A stretch of 31,659 nt of DNA from an uncultured Collinsella sp. (GTDB lineage Bacteria; Actinomycetota; Coriobacteriia; Coriobacteriales; Coriobacteriaceae), in contig UQNC01000023.1 of NCBI GenBank assembly GCA_900542175.1, positions 1 to 31,659 on the forward strand, in the 5' to 3' direction. The position numbers and the translations under genes were made by a program. The notes under the pieces were generated by a model. The model did no database searches. It was not told the DNA's origin and saw only the letters and a program-made list of their open reading frames with translations. Numbering within the stretch: position 1 is the stretch's first letter; each line of letters opens with the position of its first letter. Below are positions 15,542 through 23,762 of the stretch, one piece after another.

Positions 15542-15571
15542 ATACTAGCAGCTAACGAACACCCCCGGCAA
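15542..15571 (-). promoter_or_regulatory. Promoter of the 14921-15478 lipoprotein gene
   Basis: On the minus strand TTGCCG (15566-15571), an 18-bp spacer, and an extended -10 TGCTAGTAT (TAGTAT at 15542-15547) lie about 63 bp before the start codon. Confidence 0.5.
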
Positions 15572-15654
15572 AGCAAAGGCGCAGTCGGCTCGATTTAACG
15601 TCCGAACGGTTTACCGATCCGCCCAACGCGCAATAAAACGTTCCGCCGCATTGT

Positions 15655-15690
15655 AATAAAAAAGGGTGGTCGGACAATTCGACCACCCTT
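15655..15690 (-). terminator. Intrinsic terminator after the PTS IIA gene
   Basis: On the minus strand an 11-bp stem (15662-15672 with 15680-15690, 7-nt loop) is followed by a T-rich run TTTTTTATT, 24 bp after the IIA stop codon. Confidence 0.85.
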
Positions 15691-15713
15691 GCACATCCTT
15701 TGGATGTCGCAGC

Positions 15714-16250
15714 CTACTTACGGACGACCTTAACGATGGCGTCACCAGCAGCGACGGCAGACTCGGCCTCGACGGCGAGCTCGACGTCGGCGAACTCGGC
15801 GGTGTTGGACACAGCCACGACGACGCAGTCCTTATAGCCGGCAGCGGCGATCTTGGCGCGGTCGATCTTGAGCATGGGCTGGCCAGCCTTAACGACATCG
15901 TCAGCCTTGACGAAGCCCTCGAAGCCGTCGCCGTTCATGTTGACGGTATCGACGCCAACGTGCACCAAAACCTCGATGCCGCTATCGGACTGCAGACCCA
16001 CGGCGTGACCCATGGTGACGGTCACCTTGCCGTCGCAGGGAGCGTAGACCAGATCGTCCTCGGGCCACACGGCGCAGCCCTTGCCCAGCACCTCGCCGCT
16101 AAAGACGGGATCGGGCACGTCGGCCATCTTGATGACCTTGCCCTTGACGGGCGAGCACAGCACGTCGGCGCCGGCAGAAGTAGAGATGGAGGCAGGAGCA
16201 GCGGCAGCCGCGGGCTCAGCCTTCTTCTTGAACATGTCAAACAGACCCAT
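15714..16250 (-). CDS. PTS glucose-type EIIA component
   Basis: 178 residues, a free-standing EIIA of the Glc family (Crr-like). It takes phosphate from HPr and passes it to an EIIB. The catalytic pair is His82 (GHAVGLQSDSG) and His97 (VLVHVGVDTV), at the 15-residue spacing seen in E. coli IIA-Glc (75 and 90). A short charged and Ala-rich N-terminus (MGLFDMFKKK) may be amphipathic and touch the membrane, as in E. coli IIA-Glc. The ATG at 16250 follows AGGAG. It is expressed from its own TATAAT promoter and terminator. No EIIB/EIIC is in the window, so it probably serves permeases encoded elsewhere, plausibly those feeding the nearby 6-phospho-beta-glucosidase. Confidence 0.94.
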   Translation of the reverse strand: MGLFDMFKKKAEPAAAAAPASISTSAGADVLCSPVKGKVIKMADVPDPVFSGEVLGKGCAVWPEDDLVYAPCDGKVTVTMGHAVGLQSDSGIEVLVHVGVDTVNMNGDGFEGFVKADDVVKAGQPMLKIDRAKIAAAGYKDCVVVAVSNTAEFADVELAVEAESAVAAGDAIVKVVRK

Positions 16251-16299
16251 ACGTTTTCTCCTCTTGATTAAGCGCAACGTTATGCGCATGCCTATGGTG

Positions 16300-16328
16300 A
16301 TTATAGTGCCAAATGGCCAAATTGCTAA
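16300..16328 (-). promoter_or_regulatory. Promoter of the PTS IIA gene
   Basis: On the minus strand -35 TTAGCA (16323-16328), a 17-bp spacer, and a perfect -10 TATAAT (16300-16305). The spacer contains the repeated hexamer ATTTGG, which could be an operator half-site. Confidence 0.75.
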
Positions 16329-16401
16329 GGTAAGAGCTCGAGTCGAGAGCCCTTCCAGGCCCTTCCCAAAACCTTTTCCCCAGTGGCACTCATATTGTCG
16401 A

Positions 16402-16497
16402 TTAATCCTCGATAAGCCCCAGGCGAACGAAAGCGTTCCAGATGCCGCCGTCATCGACGTCGGTGGTCACGCAATCGGCTGCCTGTCCGGCGTTCGG
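16402..16497 (-). pseudogene. Remnant of a Cof-type HAD hydrolase C-terminus
   Basis: In the gap downstream of bglA the minus strand reads a clean 31-codon tail ending in a TAA at 16402-16404, with QAADCVTTDVDDGGIWNAFV and LGLIED. This is the typical end of Cof/YbiV-type HAD phosphatases (AADYVT, D-GI, LGLI). No start codon, ribosome site, or any of the four catalytic HAD motifs is present; further upstream the frame runs into bglA. I read it as the scar of a deleted HAD phosphatase that once lay next to the GH1 gene. It is based on motif recognition only. Confidence 0.55.
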
Positions 16498-16529
16498 CAG
16501 AACGCCGGAACTCAATCGCCGAAACTCAA

Positions 16530-17978
16530 TTACTCCAAGCCCTCGGTACCGTTGGACTTGATGATCTTCTTGTATGCGAAGAAGCTGTCCTTGCGGCGAC
16601 GCTCGTGGGTACCGGTGCCGTCGTCGTACTTATCGACGTGGATGAAGCCGTAGCGCTTGCGCATCTCGCCAGTGCCGGCGGAAACCAGGTCGATGGGACC
16701 CCACCAGGTGTAGGCAATCAGGTCAACGCCATCGGCAATGGCCTCGCCCATGGCCTTGATGTGGCTCTGCAAGTAGGCGATGCGATACGGGTCATGGATG
16801 GAGCCGTCCTCCTCGACCTCGTCGTAGGCACCCATGCCGTTCTCGACCACCATCAGCGGAATCTCGTAGCGGGCGTAAATCTCGTTGAGGGCGATGCGCA
16901 GACCCAGCGGATCGATCTGCCAGCCCCAGTCGGTGGACTCCAGATAGGGGTTCTTGCCGCCAAAGGTCATGTTGCCCTCGGTCATCTCGTGGTCCTTGTG
17001 GGTGCCCACGGTGCCGGACATGTAGTAGCTAAAGGTGTAGAAATCAACCTTGCCGTCGGCGATATCCTGCAGGTCGCCGTCCTCCATCACGAGCTCAACG
17101 TCGTTCTCGGCCCAGAAGCGCTTGGCATAGAACGGGTACTTACCGCGCACCTGCACGTCGGAGCAGTACCAGTTCATGGTGTTCATCTCCTGCTGCGTGG
17201 CGAACACGTCGGCCGGATCGCACGTGGCGGCATAGGAGAGGATGAAACAGTCCATGTTGCCCATCTTAAACTGCGGGTAATGCTCGTGGGCATAACGCAC
17301 GACGCGGCCGCTGGCGACAAACTGGTGATGCAGCGCCTGCATACGAGCCTGCGGCGTGGTGTGGACCGCCGACGCCGGACCCTCAAAGCCCTGAATCATG
17401 CTGGTCTCAAAGAGGTTCCCCATGTCCTGAGTACCGCAGTTGATCTCGTTGAAGGTGAGCCAGAACTTGACCTTGTCCTGATAGCGGTCGAAGACGGTCT
17501 GGCAGTACTCCTCAAAGAAGCTGATGAGCTCGCGGCTCGCCCAGCCGTTGTATTTCTCGACCAGGTGATAGGGCATCTCGTAGTGCGAGAGGGTCACGAG
17601 CGGCTCGATATTGTGGGCACGCAGGCAGTCGAAAACGCGGTCGTAGAAGGCGAGGCTGGCCTCATTGGGCTCAGCGTCGTCGCCGTTGGGGAAGATACGG
17701 CTCCAGGAGATGGACATGCGGAACATATTGAAGCCCATCTCGGCGAACAGCGCGATGTCTTCCTCGTAGTGATGGTAGAAATCGATACCGTCATGATTGG
17801 GGTAGAAGCGGTTGGGGTCGATGTCGATCGTAATCTGACGCGGCTCCTTGTAGCTGCCTCCCAAGAAGTGGTCGTCGACGGAAGGACCGCGGCCGTCCAC
17901 GTTCCAAGCGCCCTCAAACTGGTTGGCGGCGGTGGCGCCACCCCAATAGAAACCCTTGGGGAACTTGATGTTTGCCAT
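16530..17978 (-). CDS. 6-phospho-beta-glucosidase, GH1
   Basis: 482 residues, normal for GH1. It hydrolyses PTS-imported phosphorylated beta-glucosides (cellobiose-6-P, arbutin/salicin-6-P type) in the cytoplasm. Seen: the N-terminal FYWGGATAANQFEGAW, acid/base Glu178 in LTFNEIN, nucleophile Glu379 in MVVENGMG, and the aglycone/glycone site YTWWGPIDLVSAGTGEMRKR. The Ser...Lys-Arg-Tyr pattern in that last segment is the phosphate-binding signature that separates 6-phospho enzymes from plain beta-glucosidases. The ATG at 17978 follows AAGGAG; the frame is open upstream without a site. It is downstream of and on the same strand as the AraC regulator, its probable controller. Confidence 0.94.
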   Translation of the reverse strand: MANIKFPKGFYWGGATAANQFEGAWNVDGRGPSVDDHFLGGSYKEPRQITIDIDPNRFYPNHDGIDFYHHYEEDIALFAEMGFNMFRMSISWSRIFPNGDDAEPNEASLAFYDRVFDCLRAHNIEPLVTLSHYEMPYHLVEKYNGWASRELISFFEEYCQTVFDRYQDKVKFWLTFNEINCGTQDMGNLFETSMIQGFEGPASAVHTTPQARMQALHHQFVASGRVVRYAHEHYPQFKMGNMDCFILSYAATCDPADVFATQQEMNTMNWYCSDVQVRGKYPFYAKRFWAENDVELVMEDGDLQDIADGKVDFYTFSYYMSGTVGTHKDHEMTEGNMTFGGKNPYLESTDWGWQIDPLGLRIALNEIYARYEIPLMVVENGMGAYDEVEEDGSIHDPYRIAYLQSHIKAMGEAIADGVDLIAYTWWGPIDLVSAGTGEMRKRYGFIHVDKYDDGTGTHERRRKDSFFAYKKIIKSNGTEGLE

Positions 17979-18145
17979 GAGCATCTCCTTTGCATCGCGG
18001 GTCGATAGGCCGAGTATCGCCCACGCACGCGACAGACAGGGGCAGGGGTGCCAAACCCGACACTTCTTTTCGCAGACGCGCGCTGCAACAGCGCTGCAGC
18101 TGAAACTTTTTGACACCGAAGGAGCGAAGACGATCCGCTCCGCGC

Positions 18146-19138
18146 TTACCGGCGGTATGCCGCGGGGGTGCAGCCATACTTGTCGTGAAACTTACGGTAG
18201 AAGAAGCTCATGTTTTCATAGCCCACCGCATGCGCAGCCGCCCCGGCCGTGGCGCCGCCGCACAGAAGCTCGGCCGCACGTACCAGGCGTCGCTCCTGCA
18301 CAAGCTGCCTAAAGGTCTTGCCCACATGCCGCTTGAGGAGCGCCGTCGCATAATTAGGGCTCAAGCCAAACTCCGCCGCCATCCCCTCGAGGGAGCACGC
18401 GGCGAATTCGCGATCGATATAGCCGAGCATTCCCGTCACCAGGGCAGTGGGCCCCGCCGCGCCGTCCGCCGCGCCGCGCACCAGCTCGCGCTCGTAGCAA
18501 TCCATGAGCTCGGCCAAAAACAGCTGAAACAGACGCAAGACGATCTCGGGACCGTTGGGGCTCGGGTCGTACAGCTCGCAGAGCATCTCCTGCATGTAGC
18601 GCCGAATCCGACGGCTCTCGCCGCAATGAAAACGGACATGGCCCCGATGGTCCGTCTCGCTGTTGAGCGCGTTGAACAAAAACCGCGAGACCGCGCTCTC
18701 GCGCGAGAGGCTCGACTCGAGACTCCGGCGCAAAAAAGAGCGTGAAACGGTCATGCTTAGCATGATGTCGTCCTCACCAAGCGCCGCCACGGCATGCGGG
18801 CAGAGGGCGTCGAGCAAAAGCACCTCGTTGCGGCCCAGCTCGAGCCTCTCCCCCGCCACCGTCTGCGGGCAGCGTCCGCGATACACATAGCTCAGCTCCA
18901 CGTAATCATGCACGTGCTCGGGAACTGCATTAAAGCGCGAGTTTTTCCTTATCGTCAGGCCACGCGGCATGCCGGGCTGGGCATAGGCAAACCCTGGCTG
19001 CCCAATCTTGCGCACTGGGCATCCGTCGATTTCGACATGCTCGGTCATAATCGACCAATCAAATGCCATGCCGTCTTTATAAGCGATCTCACTGGTGCTC
19101 AGTTCGCTGAGCCTACGCTCGAGCTCGTCGATCTCCAT
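18146..19138 (-). CDS. AraC-family transcriptional regulator
   Basis: 330 residues. An N-terminal cupin-like sensor (about 65-150: PEHVHDYVELSYVYRG, followed by LELGRNEVLLLD and CPHAV) is joined by a helical linker to a C-terminal double helix-turn-helix (about 230-330: FGLSPNYATALLKRHVGKTF, VGYENMSFFYRKFHDKYG, TPAAYRR). Such proteins usually sense sugars and activate neighbouring catabolic genes. It is divergent from the GH106-like gene and upstream of the GH1 gene, so either or both may be targets. The ribosome site before 19138 is weak (GGCAAG). Confidence 0.93.
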   Translation of the reverse strand: MEIDELERRLSELSTSEIAYKDGMAFDWSIMTEHVEIDGCPVRKIGQPGFAYAQPGMPRGLTIRKNSRFNAVPEHVHDYVELSYVYRGRCPQTVAGERLELGRNEVLLLDALCPHAVAALGEDDIMLSMTVSRSFLRRSLESSLSRESAVSRFLFNALNSETDHRGHVRFHCGESRRIRRYMQEMLCELYDPSPNGPEIVLRLFQLFLAELMDCYERELVRGAADGAAGPTALVTGMLGYIDREFAACSLEGMAAEFGLSPNYATALLKRHVGKTFRQLVQERRLVRAAELLCGGATAGAAAHAVGYENMSFFYRKFHDKYGCTPAAYRR

Positions 19139-19181
19139 GGCTTGCCAATCGTTGATTTGGTCATAGTTCGTCGTGATTCAG

Positions 19182-19213
19182 ATATTAGCAGAACGCGCCG
19201 ACGCGTCCATAAT
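19182..19213. promoter_or_regulatory. Overlapping divergent promoters between the AraC and GH106-like genes
   Basis: Plus strand: -35 TTAGCA (19185-19190), 17-bp spacer, -10 CATAAT (19208-19213), ahead of the 19253 gene. Minus strand: an extended -10 TGCTAATAT (19182-19190) for the AraC gene, overlapping the plus -35, without a clear -35 of its own. The overlap would make the two genes compete or be co-regulated. Confidence 0.55.
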
Positions 19214-19252
19214 CTGTGCTATGCAGCAGATCGATCGAGCCAAGGAGGATCC

Positions 19253-21844
19253 ATGACCGCGTACTATCAGCAGGTGCTCGAGGGCACATACGACAACCAC
19301 GTGCTTCCGTTTTTGTGGATGAAGGGCGAGAGCCATAAGACCATTGCCGAGTATCTGGAAAAGATCGCCGGCGCCGACATCCACGAGGTCTGTCTCGAAA
19401 GCCGCCCACACCCCGATTTTTGCGGCGAGGGCTGGTGGCGCGACTTGCGCTTTGTCATTGACGAGTGCAAGCAGCTGGGCCTTAAGCTCTGGATCTTGGA
19501 CGACGCGCACTTCCCCACGGGCTTTGCCAACGGCGTCGTCAAGGAAGCCGTGCCCGAGCTCCGCAAGATCGTGCTCACGCACCGCACGTTCGACATCGTG
19601 GGCCCCACGTCCGCCGCAAGCATCGCGCTCGCCAACATGCTCGACAAAACGGAGCGCTTCCACGGCGTGACATTTATGCAGGACGGCAGCCCCGTCGACG
19701 TCGCTTACCGAGTAATCGACGATGTAGACGGCAACCCCAGCCGCCTGGTCTTCGATGCACCTGCGGGCCTCACACAGGCATGCGTGATGTTCACGAGCGG
19801 CAAGACCTCCTACAACGAGGACTACATCAATATGGTCGACCGCGCCTCGGTGGCGCAGCTCATCGATGCTGTCTACGAGCCGCATTTTGAGCATCTGGGC
19901 GATGAGTTTGGTAAGACGATCCTGGGCTTTTTCTCCGATGAGCCCGGATTTGCCAACGAGAAGGGCACCACGGGCCCCGATGGCATCTCGGACACGCTCA
20001 TCGGCAAGGCCACCGCGCCCCTACCCTGGTCGGCCGAGCTTGAGCGTCGCCTACGCGCGGCACTGGGCGAGCGCTACCTGGCCGAGCTCCCGCACCTGTG
20101 GGACCGCGAGCCGGCCGGCGCGCACGTACGCCACGTCTATATGGACATCGCGAGCACCCTCTATAAGGAGTGCTTCTGCGACCAGCTCGGAGACTGGTGC
20201 CGCGCGCGCGGCGTGCAGTACATCGGCCACGTTATCGAGGACAAGGACTGTCACGCGCGCCTGGGCGTGGGCGCCGGGCACTACTTCCGCGCCGTGGGCG
20301 GTCAGGACATGGCGGGCGTCGACATCGTGATCAACCAGCTGGTACCCGGCATGGACCGCGGCCTTCACAGCTACGGACGCGGCGTGTGGGACCTCGAGTT
20401 CTATAACTACGTGCTGCCCAAGCTGGGCTCCTCGGCAGCACACCTCGACCCCAAAAAGCAGGGGCGCTGCATGGCCGAGGTCTTTGGCGCATTTGGATGG
20501 CACGAAGGCCTACGCGAGATGAAGTGGATCGCCGATCATTTTTTGGTGCGCGGCGTCAATTGGTTTGTGCCGCATGCCTTTAGCATGGCCGCCTTCCCCG
20601 ACTGGGACTGCCCGCCGCATTTCTATGCGCATGGCCAAAACCCCCAGATTGCACACTTTGGGCAGCTCATGAGCTACATGAACCGTACGGCGAGCCTGCT
20701 GAGCGGCGGGCGCGCAACGGCCCCGGTGGCGCTTCTCTACCATGCGGACGCCGAGTGGGCAGGCGAGGCGAACTTTATGCAGCATGCCGCCTCCGAGCTT
20801 TTGCGCGCGCAGGTCGACTTTGACATCGTGCCGGCAGAGGCATTTGAGGACGCAGGGCGCTATGCCATTGAAATTGCCGCAGACGGTAGCGGCTTTAGCG
20901 TGAACGGCCAGGCATACCGCTGCCTGGTGATGCCCGGAGCCGAGTTTGTCGGCGGAGCCGTGCTCGACTTTGCCGCGCGTGCCGCAGCCGCAGGTGTTGC
21001 CGTGTACGCGCTGGATGAGCTGCCGAACAAGCGCTACGACGGTGACACTGCAGGCCGCGAGGGCTTTGCCTCCCTGGATGCAGCCGCGGTCGCCGACATC
21101 AAGCTCCTGGCGACCACCGAGCTCGCAGACACACTTGCCAATACCGGCATGCAGACCGTGGTTTGCGCCGAGCCCCAGCCCTGGCTGCGCGCACTGCGCT
21201 ACGAGCGGGCGGGCGAGAGCTATCTGATGCTCGTCAACGAGCATCCCAAGCAGGGTATCTCCACTCAGATTGCGCTTGCCGACGGCACACCCGTTGCAGG
21301 CGCGCGCCTCGACCTGCTCAACGGCACCGAGCCCGCCGCCTTTGACGGCACACTCGAGCTGGCTCCCTACGAGAGCTGCATCGTGGTCCTTGGGGCTACA
21401 GGTTCCGTTGCTGTGGCAACCGCCGAAGACGAAGCCACATGCGTCGACGGGCCCTGGGCGGTTGCCTTCTCTGCCCCTGGCACCGATGCCTTTGGCGAGT
21501 CTGTTGAGCTTGCAGACCTGCGCGACCTTTCCTCGGCCGAGTTCCCCGGCAAGGCCGGCACATTCCGCTACCGGGCCTCCTTTGTCCTGGGCGAAGCGGC
21601 CACCCGCACCGTCATCGACCTTGGCGAGGTCTTTGAGACCGCAACCGTCACCCTCGACGGCAAATCCCTCGGCACACGCATCTGTCCGCCTTACCGCTTT
21701 GAGGCCGGCGCGCTTTTGGCCGGCGAGCACGCGCTTACGATCGATATCATCAACACCCTCGACCACGCCGTCCCCGACATGTTCGGCATGACCGAGCCCT
21801 CCGATCCCAGCGGCCTCTTGGGGCCCGTACGCGTGCTCGGATAG
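19253..21844 (+). CDS. Large glycoside hydrolase, GH106/alpha-L-rhamnosidase-like
   Basis: 863 residues without a signal peptide, so probably cytoplasmic. The N-terminal catalytic barrel carries WKIxD-like segments typical of the GH106-related group: EVCLESRPHPDF, GWWRDLRFVIDECKQLGLKL, WILDDAHFPTGFANG (residues 80-94) and GFFSDEPGF. A glutamine amidotransferase-like/beta-galactosidase-trimerisation-like middle (VALLYHADAEWAGEANF and CLVMPGAEFVG) and a C-terminal galactose-binding-like beta-sandwich (FRYRASFVLG, TVTLDGKSLGTRICPPY, HALTIDIINTL, GLLGPVRV) follow. The ATG at 19253 follows AAGGAGG. Family placement is by pattern; the substrate (rhamnoside or another deoxy-sugar/uronate link) is not known. 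It is divergent from an AraC gene and followed by an RpiR regulator. Confidence 0.85.
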   Translation: MTAYYQQVLEGTYDNHVLPFLWMKGESHKTIAEYLEKIAGADIHEVCLESRPHPDFCGEGWWRDLRFVIDECKQLGLKLWILDDAHFPTGFANGVVKEAVPELRKIVLTHRTFDIVGPTSAASIALANMLDKTERFHGVTFMQDGSPVDVAYRVIDDVDGNPSRLVFDAPAGLTQACVMFTSGKTSYNEDYINMVDRASVAQLIDAVYEPHFEHLGDEFGKTILGFFSDEPGFANEKGTTGPDGISDTLIGKATAPLPWSAELERRLRAALGERYLAELPHLWDREPAGAHVRHVYMDIASTLYKECFCDQLGDWCRARGVQYIGHVIEDKDCHARLGVGAGHYFRAVGGQDMAGVDIVINQLVPGMDRGLHSYGRGVWDLEFYNYVLPKLGSSAAHLDPKKQGRCMAEVFGAFGWHEGLREMKWIADHFLVRGVNWFVPHAFSMAAFPDWDCPPHFYAHGQNPQIAHFGQLMSYMNRTASLLSGGRATAPVALLYHADAEWAGEANFMQHAASELLRAQVDFDIVPAEAFEDAGRYAIEIAADGSGFSVNGQAYRCLVMPGAEFVGGAVLDFAARAAAAGVAVYALDELPNKRYDGDTAGREGFASLDAAAVADIKLLATTELADTLANTGMQTVVCAEPQPWLRALRYERAGESYLMLVNEHPKQGISTQIALADGTPVAGARLDLLNGTEPAAFDGTLELAPYESCIVVLGATGSVAVATAEDEATCVDGPWAVAFSAPGTDAFGESVELADLRDLSSAEFPGKAGTFRYRASFVLGEAATRTVIDLGEVFETATVTLDGKSLGTRICPPYRFEAGALLAGEHALTIDIINTLDHAVPDMFGMTEPSDPSGLLGPVRVLG

Positions 21845-21961
21845 CAGCCCGAGCGCAAACAACTCGGGCAGGGCACGCCCTATGTTGAGCCCGCGCAGCG
21901 TCGAGCGGTCCGTCGTTCATAGACCGGCGGACCAAAACTCCCAGCCAAGCCGAACGTTTTA

Positions 21962-21986
21962 TTTATCGCTATGATTGGTTTATCGC
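21962..21986. promoter_or_regulatory. Direct repeat TTTATCGC upstream of the RpiR gene
   Basis: Two identical octamers spaced 17 bp start-to-start, around a TATGAT -10-like hexamer (21970-21975), 23 bp before the start codon. It could be an operator for the RpiR protein itself. Confidence 0.35.
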
Positions 21987-22008
21987 GACGCAAACGCATA
22001 GGAGCCAT

Positions 22009-22863
22009 ATGGATATCAGGCGAAAGATCACGCAGGGCAAAAGCCTCACCCCCACCGAGCAACAACTTGGGCGAACGGCCCTCGCCATGGGCGAGGATGT
22101 GCGCGGGCTTTCCATTAAGGAATTTGCCGCGTGCGCCAACGTTTCGGTCGCGAGCGTGCACCGCTTTTGCAAAAAGCTCGGCCTCGAGGGCTTCAAAGAT
22201 CTCAAGGTCGAGCTCATCCGCCAGGCGACCGAGGCGGGCAACCGGCGCGACGTGGACATCAACTTTCCCTTCGATGCCACCTCCACCCCTGCGCAGGTGA
22301 TGGAACGCATGGAGGGGCTCTACCAGACCACCTTGGCCGAAACGCAGGAGCTGCTCGACCCTGCACAGCTCAACCACGCCGCCAAGCTCATCATGCGCGC
22401 CGGCACCGTGGACATCTACACGGGCTCGCATAACCTGTATCCAGCGGGAATGTTCCGCGATCGCCTGCTTTCCGCCGGCAAAAGCGCGACGTGCCACGAC
22501 AGCGTCGAGGCTCAGGTGCGCACGGCGCTCGCCTCGGGTCCCGACCATGTGGCAATCATCATCTCCTACAGCGGCCTTGCCCCCAACCTCAAGGAGATCT
22601 TGCCGATCCTTAGCAGTCGACATGTCCCGGTCATCGTCATCGGCACGCCGTACTGTGCCCGCATTCACCCCGGCTTTGCCGCCTATCTCACGGTAAGCGA
22701 CCACGAGAGCATGACGCACCGCATCACGCAGTTCGCCAGCCATATCGCCGTGCAATACGTACTCGATTCGCTCTATAGCAGCTACTTTGCCAAAGATTAC
22801 GCCCGCTGCTCCGAGTTCTTAGAGCGCTCGTTCCCCTACACCCGCCTGCCCGGACTCAAGTAG
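22009..22863 (+). CDS. RpiR-family regulator (HTH + SIS)
   Basis: 284 residues. The HTH_6 domain (about 1-75) has SIKEFAACANVSVASVHRFC and KKLGLEGFKDLKVEL. The SIS phosphosugar-binding domain (about 125-250) has VDIYTGSHNLYPAGMFRDRL, VAIIISYSGLAPNLKEIL and VPVIVIGTPY. RpiR proteins sense sugar phosphates and control catabolic genes. AGGAGCCAT precedes the ATG. It lies 164 bp after the large glycoside hydrolase on the same strand and may regulate it. TTTATCGC occurs twice, at 21962-21969 and 21979-21986, in its upstream region, a possible operator. Confidence 0.93.
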   Translation: MDIRRKITQGKSLTPTEQQLGRTALAMGEDVRGLSIKEFAACANVSVASVHRFCKKLGLEGFKDLKVELIRQATEAGNRRDVDINFPFDATSTPAQVMERMEGLYQTTLAETQELLDPAQLNHAAKLIMRAGTVDIYTGSHNLYPAGMFRDRLLSAGKSATCHDSVEAQVRTALASGPDHVAIIISYSGLAPNLKEILPILSSRHVPVIVIGTPYCARIHPGFAAYLTVSDHESMTHRITQFASHIAVQYVLDSLYSSYFAKDYARCSEFLERSFPYTRLPGLK

Positions 22864-22865
22864 CG

Positions 22866-22890
22866 ACGAGCGTGGATTTTTGGACACTCA
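22866..22890. repeat. ACGAGCGYGGAT repeat, first copy
   Basis: This 25-bp unit reads ACGAGCGTGGATTTTTGGAC then ACTCA. A copy with two differences lies at 23734-23758. A half-copy ACGAGCGTGGAT at 22895-22906 begins the hairpin that follows. Confidence 0.75.
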
Positions 22891-22896
22891 GATAAC

Positions 22897-22965
22897 GAGC
22901 GTGGATAATCTCCCACTTTGAGCCCACAAACAGGCTAAAAACGGGAGATTATCCACGCTCATTTT
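22897..22965 (+). terminator. 18-bp inverted repeat after the RpiR gene, possible terminator
   Basis: Arms GAGCGTGGATAATCTCCC (22897-22914) and its perfect complement (22943-22960) enclose 28 nt that contain a further small AGCC/GGCT hairpin. ATTTT follows on the plus strand. The arm shares GAGCGTGGAT with the neighbouring repeat family, so it may be a repeat recruited as a terminator. Confidence 0.6.
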
Positions 22966-23006
22966 GGGTCCCCTGGGAACGCATGAGGAGGGCGGATAGA
23001 CAGCCG

Positions 23007-23627
23007 TTATTTGCGAGGCGTCAGCGACGTAAAGAGTCCGTGTTGGTTGCAGTAAAGATATATCCTGCCGCGCCCGGTAATATGGAAGCGCGGCTGCACC
23101 GATTGCTCTGGATAGAGCTTCTTAAAGCAGATGCCGTCCATAGTCGCATATGCCACAAAGCTAATGTAGTGATCCTTGGTCATGGGATGATCGAGCGTGA
23201 CGTACCAATCGTCCTCGATGCGCTCGATGGAAAAGGCGTGGTCCGCGTCCGGCTCTTCGGCCTCCTGGGGAAACATCGTGGAGCCACAGCAGCTAAAGCT
23301 GCCTTCTCCGAGCGCGTGCACAACGTTTCCGCAGATAGGGCAAACGTAAAAGACGCCTTTGAGCATATTGCCTGCACGGTTGGCGTTGGCCCGAATGTCA
23401 CCAGCCAAAAGCTCAGCCACGCTTATGCCGAGTCTCTGGGCCAAAGGCTCAACGAGGGAAATGTCGGGAAGGCCGCGGCCGGATTCCCACTTGCTGACGG
23501 CTTTATCGGTCACGCCAAGGCTTTCCGCCAGGGCGCGCTGGGTGAGGCCGCGCTCTTCGCGCAGCTGCTTGATGGCATGCGCTGCCAAAAAAGTATGGGA
23601 GGCATTGGTTTGCCGTGTCTGGTTCAT
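23007..23627 (-). CDS. XRE helix-turn-helix fused to a full desulfoferrodoxin/superoxide reductase domain
   Basis: 206 residues from the ATG at 23627; an ATG 19 codons upstream has no ribosome site, though the chosen one is weak too. Residues 14-75 are an XRE/Cro-type HTH (KQLREERGLTQRALAESLGV, KWESGRGLPD). The rest matches desulfoferrodoxin: centre I cysteines Cys96, Cys99 (CPICG), Cys113 and Cys114 (CCGSTMFP); catalytic centre II ligands His130, His147 and His153 (HPMTKDHYISF), Cys193 and His196 (YCNQHGLF). The iron-binding residues for both centres are present. The combination suggests a regulator that senses superoxide or iron redox state, or a reductase that controls its own gene. The function is inferred. 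Confidence 0.85.
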   Translation of the reverse strand: MNQTRQTNASHTFLAAHAIKQLREERGLTQRALAESLGVTDKAVSKWESGRGLPDISLVEPLAQRLGISVAELLAGDIRANANRAGNMLKGVFYVCPICGNVVHALGEGSFSCCGSTMFPQEAEEPDADHAFSIERIEDDWYVTLDHPMTKDHYISFVAYATMDGICFKKLYPEQSVQPRFHITGRGRIYLYCNQHGLFTSLTPRK

Positions 23628-23733
23628 GGGCTGTCCAATCAAATTGAAGAAATGGAGTGAACCGGTTCGACAGTCAGTATCCATTTGAAGGCCAGGCTCG
23701 ACAACCTACGCTGCGTAGACATGCGCCAATCGA

Positions 23734-23758
23734 ACGAGCGCGGATTTTTGGACGCTCA
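23734..23758. repeat. ACGAGCGYGGAT repeat, second copy
   Basis: This copy reads ACGAGCGCGGATTTTTGGAC then GCTCA and matches 23 of 25 bases of 22866-22890. Together the two copies bracket the XRE-desulfoferrodoxin gene in the same orientation. Confidence 0.75.
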
Positions 23759-23762
23759 TCCT

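Noticed and set aside
18082..18140. Small hairpins between the AraC and GH1 genes as a terminator
   Set aside because: No T-tract in the minus-strand direction, so readthrough from the AraC gene into bglA remains possible and no clear bglA promoter could be set.
21847..21869. GCCCGAG/CTCGGGC hairpin after the GH106-like gene as a terminator
   Set aside because: A 7-bp stem with a 9-nt loop and no T-run after it; transcription may well continue into the RpiR gene.
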